A stretch of DNA of 64,000 nt, from the NCBI RefSeq assembly GCF_000585355.1, contig NZ_KK073873.1, positions 1,638,703-1,702,702 of the forward strand, given 5' to 3'. Position numbers and translations under genes: made by a program. Within the stretch, counting starts at the first letter, position 1. Each line of letters opens with the position of its first letter. Shown piece by piece: positions 1 to 7,462 of this stretch. The notes beneath the pieces were generated by a model that was given only the letters and a program-made list of their open reading frames with translations, ran no database searches and was not told where the DNA came from. This DNA comes from Xylanibacter oryzae DSM 17970. Lineage in GTDB: Bacteria > Bacteroidota > Bacteroidia > Bacteroidales > Bacteroidaceae.

Positions 1-1303
1 CACTACTAACATCATCAAAGCATGTCTTAAAGGTCGTAGCGTAAAGATGACCGGTACTTGTATGATCGGTATATGGGGAATTATTAGTACTTGACCAATA
101 GCAACCATTGCCACTATTAGCATTTTTAAGAGCAAGGACCCTACCATGACGGCAACCTGCATCATATTGCGCCTGGGTAATCTCGCTGGAATAGATTATA
201 CCAACTGTTTGATTTGCCTTAAATGTCGTTCCATTTGTACCATCACTGTAAAGGTAATTCCCCACTATGGCATCACCTGTATAGAAATTACTTCTACCAC
301 TAGAAGGTAAGGCTGTATATGTGACCCTTGCATCATTTGCTCCACTACCGAATATAGAGATATTGCAGTTATAATCATAACCACGATATATATTAAAATC
401 AGTGCAGTCTACAACTGGAGTTGTAGCACTTGTTACACCACCCAGATAGATACGATAGGTTGATTTCCAACCGGCTCCCCAACCTGCATACCTTTTTGCA
501 TTTATCAATATATAAGAAGCACCGGATGGGGCATTTGCACTTGTTCGCTGTTCTGAAGCTGTTATTGAACTATTCTTACCTGCAATATTCTCAAGAACAT
601 AATAAGGCCCTGCAGTAACTACGCCACCGGCAGAGGCCGATGTCGTTACAGAACTATAATTTATACCGCTATAACCTGTAGTCGGGTTATTTGAACTACC
701 AGGAGCAATAAAACATTCATTGGGAACATTGCAAAGCTGATAATCAGTTATCGCTATATCACTTGATGGGGTTATCGTAAATGCGTACCTACTATAGATA
801 CGCTTGACCAATACAGACTGCGTTGCTGTCGAGGCATTTATTGTCACGTTGGGTGTTTCACCATACATGATACTTAATGCTGACGCAGGGTCTGATACAG
901 GTGCCGTAACCTTTGCTCTCAACTCGGTAAGCGTACTTATACCATCAAGATATGAGCTACTGCCTGTATTTGCTACTGCACAGATTGCACAGTTACTGCC
1001 GAATCGTGTGGGCAGGGTAACAGAAGTAGGACTGGTCGAGGTATAGGCACTGCCTATCAGATGACCCTGACCATCAAATATAAGTATATCTATGTTATCA
1101 ATGGCATCACTTATAGCCCGTGTTACTATTGTAGGGCTTTGCCTGCTTATATTAACGGTCAGCGATACTGTTCTGGGAGACATCTCTGACATATCTACAG
1201 AACTGCATGATGATAATACTGATATTAATGCCGTTAGCATTAACAAAACCAGAACTAGTTTTTGTCTTTGTTGTACTCTTAATATATTAAGTGATTCCTT
1301 CAT
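1..1303 (-). CDS. Fimbrial surface lipoprotein, DUF4906/Mfa-like (partial, C-terminus off the window)
   Basis: The reading frame is open from an ATG at 1303 to the left edge, so about 434 residues are visible and the stop lies outside. The N-terminus is a lipoprotein signal with lipobox VLSSC (Cys33). The body is Ser/Thr/Asn-rich beta-type sequence with repeated short strands, as in FimA/Mfa-family fimbrial proteins. Near the cut end a segment beginning GNYLYSDGTNGTTF and running into ALKNANSGNGCYWSS closely parallels the C-terminal module of the 3541-5409 protein, so it probably carries the same FISUMP-like tip domain. It is the fourth gene of the fimbrial operon, 31 bp after the FimB/Mfa2-like gene. 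A role as minor or tip subunit is inferred from position and the shared module. Family assignment is by resemblance only. Confidence 0.7.
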   Translation of the reverse strand, partial: MKESLNILRVQQRQKLVLVLLMLTALISVLSSCSSVDMSEMSPRTVSLTVNISRQSPTIVTRAISDAIDNIDILIFDGQGHLIGSAYTSTSPTSVTLPTRFGSNCAICAVANTGSSSYLDGISTLTELRAKVTAPVSDPASALSIMYGETPNVTINASTATQSVLVKRIYSRYAFTITPSSDIAITDYQLCNVPNECFIAPGSSNNPTTGYSGINYSSVTTSASAGGVVTAGPYYVLENIAGKNSSITASEQRTSANAPSGASYILINAKRYAGWGAGWKSTYRIYLGGVTSATTPVVDCTDFNIYRGYDYNCNISIFGSGANDARVTYTALPSSGRSNFYTGDAIVGNYLYSDGTNGTTFKANQTVGIIYSSEITQAQYDAGCRHGRVLALKNANSGNGCYWSSTNNSPYTDHTSTGHLYATTFKTCFDDVSS

Positions 1304-1334
1304 CTTTATATTCTTTTCGTCTTACGGAATTACG

Positions 1335-2264
1335 CTATGGTATTACGATACTCTGGGCATATTCGTTCCATGGGATGACGCTCATTGAGATTTCTTTACG
1401 GCCACAGTCCAGTATTATTACTTTATTGTCACCTGAGTTCAGGGATACATAGTCGCCATTCTCATCACGGTCAGTGCTCCATACCAAGGTTTCTGTTGTT
1501 GGGCTCGAGACTCGGGTATCTGACTTGCCTGCATTGGAGGTTTTATAGACTTCCACTGTAATATGCTCGCCTGTCTTGTTGGGAAATGAGCAGACGGCAT
1601 CTGTTACAAGCTGATTGTTACCATCAAATGATGACCGGGGACTGTAATCTATTGAATCGCCCGTAATCTGACCGGTAAAGGTCATCATACTGCGAAAGCC
1701 TGAGATGACGACACTATAAGAGCCATCTCCAAAGGTTTCCTTGAGCTGGCGTACAACCACTCTTAATGTTACAGGCTTGTTAAGCATCACGATACTGGCC
1801 TGCGTTGTATTATTTCCCTGTTGGCCTGAAGTATAGTTGTATACTCCATAATAGAGGGATGAGGGCAGGATGTATTTGCCTGTGACTGAGTCCAATTTTA
1901 CACCGGCCGACATCAGGCCTATATCATCGCCCTCTGACGGGGTATGCATCACGACACTGTCCCTCGCTGAAGTGCCGATCGTTACAAGTGATACCGAGCC
2001 CAGACGGCTGTCGTAGCTCAGCAGATAGTTGCCATCAGGTTCGGCTGTTACGATACGGTCAAATTTACCATTTATGAATAGATATGCCTTTAGGTTACCA
2101 CTTAATGCTGCGGGAAGCGGCCTGCCTGTACTGTCTGTGGCTGATACACTTACTGAGCATTGTACACAGTTCGAGAAATTCTCGTCTATGCAGGATGTCA
2201 TTGTAAGTACCAGAACAAGACAGAACAGCTGTAACTCTTTGCAATATCTTAACTTCATAATCAT
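1335..2264 (-). CDS. FimB/Mfa2-family fimbrial anchor-type lipoprotein
   Basis: This is a 309-residue secreted lipoprotein with lipobox MTSC (Cys25), followed by a Cys-containing stretch (SNCVQCSVSV) typical of FimB/Mfa2 proteins. In Porphyromonas these anchor and set the length of FimA/Mfa1 fimbriae at the outer membrane. The middle (TLRVVVRQLKETFG) and the C-terminus (VIILDCGRKEISMSVIPWNEYAQSIVIP) match the two-domain transthyretin-like layout expected of the family. The start ATG at 2264 is followed two codons later by another ATG, and either would give a working signal peptide. It lies 20 bp downstream of the major-subunit-like gene and 31 bp before the next fimbrial gene, so the four genes probably form one transcript. 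Confidence 0.8.
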   Translation of the reverse strand: MIMKLRYCKELQLFCLVLVLTMTSCIDENFSNCVQCSVSVSATDSTGRPLPAALSGNLKAYLFINGKFDRIVTAEPDGNYLLSYDSRLGSVSLVTIGTSARDSVVMHTPSEGDDIGLMSAGVKLDSVTGKYILPSSLYYGVYNYTSGQQGNNTTQASIVMLNKPVTLRVVVRQLKETFGDGSYSVVISGFRSMMTFTGQITGDSIDYSPRSSFDGNNQLVTDAVCSFPNKTGEHITVEVYKTSNAGKSDTRVSSPTTETLVWSTDRDENGDYVSLNSGDNKVIILDCGRKEISMSVIPWNEYAQSIVIP

Positions 2265-2284
2265 AATAACTTGACTGTCTATAA

Positions 2285-3475
2285 CTATTTTATTACTACT
2301 GTCTGGGTATTCACAGCCCAGTCTGTTACGGTTAATGTTACAGTTGCTGTAGCAGGGGTGATATTCTGGGATGGATCGAGAACACCACGGCCCTTTAGGG
2401 AAACGCTCAGAGAATAGATGTTATTGGCTTTTATAACGTCATTGTCGGTCGTTATTGATTTGTCTGACATGGCATCATCATTTATTATTATTGGATAATA
2501 AAGTTCTGTACCTGCATCACTGACACTTGTCTTGAACAGTCCCTTGATAACCAATTTTGTTGGACTTGTTGATGAATGAGGGAATACATAGAAGTAATAA
2601 GGAGTTGTGGAGGTGATATATACAACCGGATCAGCATCTGTACCAGTCCCAGTACCTGTATTGGTCAATGCCCCGCTACTTAAATAAGCATAATCATTAA
2701 GGGAGGAATTTATTGCACCTGATGCATTAGTCTGCTCACACTTACCTGTTGTGCCGGCAGACTCTGCCAGGGCAATATTCTGACTAGTTATTCCACCATA
2801 GGTGCAAACGTCATTGACATTATACATGAAGATTTCATGTACTGTAAAGGAAGCATTAGGATATGTAGTTGTACTTGCAAATGCAGACTTCAGAGAGTTT
2901 AGGTCTATACGGGCTACAAGACGGCCAAGGGGTACTGTTACACTTGAGGTATTTGAAGTGGCAAAAGAGGTAAAGCAGTTGTCTACCTCACCGGACATTG
3001 GAAGACCGGTCATTGTCTGAGAGTTTGTTGTGTTACGGGCGGCGTTTGACTGGCCGTCTGCACTTGTCGTATAGCTTAGATCGGCTGTCTGGGCTTTGAA
3101 ATCATCCATCGAATTGCAGGCCGTAAACAAGGCCTTATCGGCTGCAGTGTTAATCGTATTGGCGGCAACTAGTATATTACGAGCCTGAGTGGTGGTCGAT
3201 ATTGAGGTCTTTGACTCGGTTTCTATTGTTACCTTACCTTTGTTGCCGTCAAACAGGCCAACATAAAATGCAGCAACCTTACCCTCACCGGTTCCATAAG
3301 TAGCGGAACTTGTCGGCATTGCGGAGGTTGAAGAGGCACGGGTTTGTAGACCCAAGCTCAAGTTAACGATAGCGGGGTTGCCACTAGATGTTTTCTCTTC
3401 TGTTTCAGAAGAAGTGCAGGATGTAATCGTCAAGACTGACATCAGTACTGCAATAATTAAATAATTCTTATTCAT
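2285..3475 (-). CDS. FimA/Mfa1-type fimbrillin lipoprotein
   Basis: This is a 396-residue lipoprotein precursor with lipobox ITSC (Cys20) and an Asn/Thr/Ser-rich beta sequence. Around residues 40-200 is the pattern of the fimbrillin N-terminal domain (VAAFYVGLFDGNKGKV, then LVARIDLNSLKSAF). The C-terminal half has the diagnostic YYFYVFPHSSTSPTKLVIKG stretch and ends in alternating strands (ATVTLTVTDWAVNTQTVVIK), as expected for a donor-strand tail. Fimbrillins are lipidated, processed by an Arg/Lys-gingipain-like protease and polymerised by strand exchange. It is 47% shared in local pattern, judged only by eye, with the upstream 622-residue protein around the FPHSST motif, suggesting duplication. 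It is likely the shaft subunit because it has no extra C-terminal domain. Confidence 0.82.
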   Translation of the reverse strand: MNKNYLIIAVLMSVLTITSCTSSETEEKTSSGNPAIVNLSLGLQTRASSTSAMPTSSATYGTGEGKVAAFYVGLFDGNKGKVTIETESKTSISTTTQARNILVAANTINTAADKALFTACNSMDDFKAQTADLSYTTSADGQSNAARNTTNSQTMTGLPMSGEVDNCFTSFATSNTSSVTVPLGRLVARIDLNSLKSAFASTTTYPNASFTVHEIFMYNVNDVCTYGGITSQNIALAESAGTTGKCEQTNASGAINSSLNDYAYLSSGALTNTGTGTGTDADPVVYITSTTPYYFYVFPHSSTSPTKLVIKGLFKTSVSDAGTELYYPIIINDDAMSDKSITTDNDVIKANNIYSLSVSLKGRGVLDPSQNITPATATVTLTVTDWAVNTQTVVIK

Positions 3476-3540
3476 TGTCTCTTGTTTTTATAATTAATTC
3501 TTTATATATTTCTACATTTATATGATTTAATATCGATAAA

Positions 3541-5409
3541 TTAGAAAGCGAGAACGGATCGTACATAAAGATTATTATCCGTAGTATTTCCACTTAAATA
3601 CATATGCCCATCCATATAGAAAGCCAAATGACAAGCAAGTCCTGTCGTATACTCAGAAGAGGTCCAATACCTAGTATTTGTTAAAAATGGATCATATTTT
3701 CCATCTCCAATTATTTTCATTACTTGATTTATATTATTTGCACAAGTAGCAGCCTGATTAGCCCAATATATATAAGAATCTTGATCAATATAACCAGTAG
3801 ATGACATTCCGCCCAAATTTACACAAATAAGAAAACATTGACCGACACTCGGTAGATACCATCCACTTGTTCCGCTTGGATTGGGAACAATCAATTTATA
3901 TGTCGTTGCAGCATATGCACCAGGAAAAGTACTATTGTTTATCTTACTCGTATATGTCAAACCGTTATAATCATTTAGAACGGTACCAATATGTGCAGTT
4001 AAGCTACCTGTAGGATTAGAAGAAGGATATGGTCCCCATTGACAACCAGTACTTGCATTCTTTAATGCCATTGCATAACCATGTACAAAACCTTTTGCCT
4101 TGTCTGCAGCACTCGTTGTTGTACTAAATACGATTGCAACAGGAGTCTTACCTGAAATAAGTGTACTGCTGTATGAACCATCTGAATAGAATATATCTCC
4201 TATCTTAGGACCGAAATATTCAGGGACGGTTGCACTGGTATAATTGGCAACACTCGTGGTTACGGTAACATTAGTGGGTATAAGTTCATCAGAAACATTA
4301 GCGACACCTGTACCATTAATAGTTACAGACAAACCATAAGTAGTATTCGAACTTATCTGAGAATCACCTGTGCCTGATGTTACGGTAGATACGATATTGC
4401 CGGTTACATTACTGTTTACGGTTATTGGATAATATGTGGTGTATGTACTGTCACTGTTTGTCTTGAATGTTCCCTTGATTACCAATTTGGCAGGGTTGGT
4501 ACTACTGTGTGGAAACACATAAAAGTAGTAGGGACCACTGTAAGTACTTATTATGCCACTACCAAGATATACAGTATTTGAATTGGCAACTATACACTCA
4601 CCACTTACGTCACCACTAGTTGTCTTTTTACTCCAATTAGTAAGCTGATTATTGGCATTATAAATGAAGATTTCCGTAGGAGTGAAACTGCAACCTGAAT
4701 ATGAACCAGTGAAATTTGTTGTAAGGCTCGTTATAGCAACACGCGCTACCAAACGGGTAAGAGATACTGTTGGACTAAGGACTGTACCGGAAGACCAGTT
4801 AAGTGACTGCACTGCTGACATCATCGGCAAAGATTTCATGCTTTGAGAATTTGCTATGGTAACACCCGTTTTGCTCTTACCGTCTACCGATGTGGTATAG
4901 CCCAAATCCTGTGGTACTGTATAGAAATCGTTAATCGTATATTTACCCGAGAAAGCACCCTGAGGTACATTGGCAAATACAAGCATCTGGGTAGCATCCT
5001 TACGGGTTGCTATTGTTTCGGTGGAGCCATTAATATAATCATATTCATGGATGGTAACCAAATTGCCTGATGAATTGAACAATGCTACACATATGTGATT
5101 CAAAAAGCCTTCATTCGTTCCGGCTGTCCCACCATTGTCGACAGGAATAGTGCCATTTGCTCTGGTACTAATACTATCTGATTTATTGGATGCCAAAGAA
5201 AGATGGATCAAGGAAGACTCCGAAAAGTCTGCACCGGAGAAAAACGTTTCTGATGAACAAGAGATAAAAAATAAGCATGAAACAACAAGCGGGACAACAG
5301 TTTTGAGTGCAAAAATACGGGCACGAAAATAGCTGCCTAAATAGGCTAAAAATGACGAGAAAAAGAAAATTGACCAATTTTTTGAAGATATAAAATATAT
5401 CTTCTTCAA
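3541..5409 (-). CDS. Fimbrillin with C-terminal FISUMP-like module; non-ATG start behind a (TG)n tract
   Basis: The 622-codon frame holds a lipobox (FISC, Cys51), a fimbrillin domain with LVARVAITSL and YYFYVFPHSSTNPAKLVIKG, and from about residue 395 a C-terminal module (KIGDIFYSDGSYSS, ALKNAS, GWYLPSVGQ, YWTSSEYTTG) of the FISUMP/DUF1566 kind often seen on surface adhesins. This layout suggests a tip or adhesive fimbrillin. Between the in-frame upstream stop (TAA at 5479-5481) and the signal peptide there is no ATG or GTG. The only candidate start is TTG at 5409, which would leave about 30 extra residues before the hydrophobic segment. The (TG)23 repeat at 5433-5478 lies in the open frame just upstream. 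The gene may be out of phase in this isolate (see findings). It heads the fimbrial operon. Confidence 0.78.
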   Translation of the reverse strand: MKKIYFISSKNWSIFFFSSFLAYLGSYFRARIFALKTVVPLVVSCLFFISCSSETFFSGADFSESSLIHLSLASNKSDSISTRANGTIPVDNGGTAGTNEGFLNHICVALFNSSGNLVTIHEYDYINGSTETIATRKDATQMLVFANVPQGAFSGKYTINDFYTVPQDLGYTTSVDGKSKTGVTIANSQSMKSLPMMSAVQSLNWSSGTVLSPTVSLTRLVARVAITSLTTNFTGSYSGCSFTPTEIFIYNANNQLTNWSKKTTSGDVSGECIVANSNTVYLGSGIISTYSGPYYFYVFPHSSTNPAKLVIKGTFKTNSDSTYTTYYPITVNSNVTGNIVSTVTSGTGDSQISSNTTYGLSVTINGTGVANVSDELIPTNVTVTTSVANYTSATVPEYFGPKIGDIFYSDGSYSSTLISGKTPVAIVFSTTTSAADKAKGFVHGYAMALKNASTGCQWGPYPSSNPTGSLTAHIGTVLNDYNGLTYTSKINNSTFPGAYAATTYKLIVPNPSGTSGWYLPSVGQCFLICVNLGGMSSTGYIDQDSYIYWANQAATCANNINQVMKIIGDGKYDPFLTNTRYWTSSEYTTGLACHLAFYMDGHMYLSGNTTDNNLYVRSVLAF

Positions 5410-5430
5410 AAATTTTAAGAGTCTATATAA

Positions 5431-5481
<51 letters not shown>

Positions 5482-5500
5482 GCAAAATTATTCAACTTTG

Positions 5501-5508
5501 CAAACATA
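5501..5508 (-). promoter_or_regulatory. Candidate -7 box (TATGTTTG) for the fimbrial operon
   Basis: The minus strand reads TATGTTTGC, fitting the Bacteroidetes -7 consensus TAnnTTTG. A well-placed -33 TTTG is not seen. If used, transcription would start close to the 5' side of the CA tract, placing the tract in the leader. Confidence 0.4.
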
Positions 5509-5666
5509 TTAACATATTTAACACAATATTTTATCATAACCTTTAACTGCTTATTTTTGTAATTTCAAAGGTAATTTTAATTTATACTTGAAACAAGTTT
5601 TTATCTTGATAAATTAAGAAAATGCGTAATTTAGACCATTAATATAGAAATAAAGAACAAGTATCA

Positions 5667-6701
5667 CTACTCAGATGTGAATATAAACTGCCAGAATTCA
5701 TAATTATTTGATTTTGAAAGTATATCTTTAAAAAGAGAAAAATTCTTTTGTTCTTCGGCTGTAGTTCCCTCCAATCCTTTAGCTCTAGCATACATTGAAT
5801 AAATTCGATATCCAATAACAGGATCAAAAGAAAATGACAATTTATCTTCATCAGTGTATATTAATTTCAACGGATAGGCACTTGTTCTAAAACCATAATT
5901 AACTAAAAATGGAACACATATATTAGGCAGACCAGTCCATTGATAACAGACTTGCAACTGCTGTTCATCATTAAAAACAAGAATGATAGAATTACTTGAT
6001 TTTGAGAACCAATAAGGAACTGTCATCCATGGCTTCATTTCTGTATCACCTGCTTTCTGCAAAGAAATATCCATAGTTCCATTCTCGTGGAACAAGAATT
6101 GCATGGCAGTGGTCTCTCTTGATATATTCTTACATATGTCAGTTATTACTGTTTTGGCAACTTCTGCATTATTATAAGTATTACCTTTATCATCTACAAA
6201 ACTACCAGCATCCTCTGAACTAAAATCTATACACCCCTTATCAAACCTAAAAACATATGGATGTTCCAATTTTAAACCATCTATAACTTTATAAGAGCAT
6301 TCCAACCTTACATGATTATGAGTTCCATATACGATAGAAGAACGCTTCTTATAGACTCCTCTAACCTCAAAGTCATAACGAGGATCGGAATTCTTACCTG
6401 AGAATATAATAGAATCCTGTGTAGGGATTACATTCACCGGAATTATCAAATCACTATCTGATGGTATTATTCCTTCTATTCGCATTAATAGTTTTGTACT
6501 ATCATCATTTGAAGGATAAAACTTCAAATTTTCTACATCATGTTGCTGCCCATTAAGAACGACACTCATATTGTTTAATTCAATCTCACTAGAATACATA
6601 TCTTTAGGATTCTCTAAAGTAACATCGTCTACATTGTTGCATGATAACACAACAAAAGATAAAAGGACCATTAACAATGGTATAAAAGATACCTTTTTCA
6701 T
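5667..6701 (-). CDS. Lipoprotein of unknown function, resembles DUF4925
   Basis: This is a 344-residue lipoprotein with lipobox VLSC (Cys21) and ATG at 6701. The N-terminal part (YSSEIELNNMSVVLNGQQHDV) and the later segments SYKVIDGLKLEHPYVFRFDKG and a glycine-aromatic-rich C-terminus resemble the DUF4925 family of Bacteroidales lipoproteins, whose function is not established. There are no catalytic motifs that I can identify. It stands alone between the fimbrial operon and PUL1, on the same strand as both, with about 260 bp after it and 760 bp before it, so it is probably a single-gene unit. Confidence 0.6.
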   Translation of the reverse strand: MKKVSFIPLLMVLLSFVVLSCNNVDDVTLENPKDMYSSEIELNNMSVVLNGQQHDVENLKFYPSNDDSTKLLMRIEGIIPSDSDLIIPVNVIPTQDSIIFSGKNSDPRYDFEVRGVYKKRSSIVYGTHNHVRLECSYKVIDGLKLEHPYVFRFDKGCIDFSSEDAGSFVDDKGNTYNNAEVAKTVITDICKNISRETTAMQFLFHENGTMDISLQKAGDTEMKPWMTVPYWFSKSSNSIILVFNDEQQLQVCYQWTGLPNICVPFLVNYGFRTSAYPLKLIYTDEDKLSFSFDPVIGYRIYSMYARAKGLEGTTAEEQKNFSLFKDILSKSNNYEFWQFIFTSE

Positions 6702-6935
6702 ATATAATTATTTTTCTTTTAATTTTTCAATAATATTAGTTCAACATTTTAGAATATCTTTACGCCAAAAATTAGAGTTAATTCATGGTTTTATTTATAT
6801 TTTAAATCTATACAAAAATACTCATTTAATGTCATATTAATTAAAAATTATGATACTAATAATATAATTTAACATTTATTACATCCAGTTATATTAGACT
6901 TTATGGGTGGTAACAATATTAAGGGAACAATATAG

Positions 6936-6993
6936 ATTTGCCTTCAGTATCTACTAAACTATTGATTACTAACGCAATACACTGAAGGCAAAT
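6936..6993. repeat. Inverted repeat, 13-bp perfect arms (ATTTGCCTTCAGT)
   Basis: The arms are 6936-6948 and 6981-6993 with a 32-nt spacer. The core TTGCCTTCAG recurs in the repeat at 7394-7448. It does not follow any gene, so a simple terminator role is unlikely. Confidence 0.85.
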
Positions 6994-7121
6994 TTATCGA
7001 GTCTAAAATTATTCTTTTTTGTGTATTAAGTATTTCCTTTTGGATATTCATATAATTTAGGTACATATTATAATGAAAGAGCAATGCCTTTTTATGAGCA
7101 TAAGTATTCTTTATGAACTTT

Positions 7122-7169
7122 CGACCTAGGTAGAACGATCGTTTGACCTAGGTCGCACGATCGTTCTAC
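7122..7169. repeat. Nested palindrome with interleaved CCTAGG and CGATCG cores
   Basis: The arms GTAGAACGATCGT (7130-7142) and ACGATCGTTCTAC (7157-7169) are perfect reverse complements around the palindrome GACCTAGGTC (7145-7154). A second overlapping pair, CGACCTAGGT (7122-7131) and ACCTAGGTCG (7146-7155), is also perfect. The two cores alternate, giving a symmetric mosaic. Confidence 0.9.
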
Positions 7170-7393
7170 ACAAATAGAAAGCCCTATAAGTATAGCACTT
7201 ATAAATCAATATACATGCATTATGAAGACATTAAGTTAGTTATTCATAATGATTAGCTAAAAACATTGTCAACACATTGGTGATACAATATACAAAAGTA
7301 GAAATTATTATATACAAGACCTTTTCTTATCAAATAAAGAGTTTGCACCTATATACAATCTAGCTGAAAAGAACTACGATACAAGTATAAAAA

Positions 7394-7448
7394 TTGCCTT
7401 CAGCATTATGAGCTGATAGCAAGTTCCTTAAGCTCTTACTGAAGGCAA
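7394..7448 (-). terminator. Inverted repeat and probable terminator after the GH115 gene
   Basis: The arms TTGCCTTCAG (7394-7403) and CTGAAGGCAA (7439-7448) flank an inner GAGCT/AGCTC pair. Read on the minus strand, the stem is followed by TTTTT and begins 15 bp after the GH115 stop, fitting a factor-independent terminator for PUL1. Confidence 0.7.
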
Positions 7449-7462
7449 AACTAATAAACATT

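Larger units (their letters stand above)
6702..7462. other. Gene-free spacer with nested inverted repeats
   Basis: No credible coding frame was found. The spacer contains a 13-bp-arm inverted repeat at 6936-6993, a compact nested palindrome at 7122-7169 and a terminator-like repeat at 7394-7448 sharing its arm sequence with the first. The rest is plain AT-rich sequence. Confidence 0.75.

Noticed and set aside
5586..5598. ACTTG-AAA-CAAGT hairpin as a terminator
   Set aside because: Very short stem and in the wrong place or orientation for the flanking genes.
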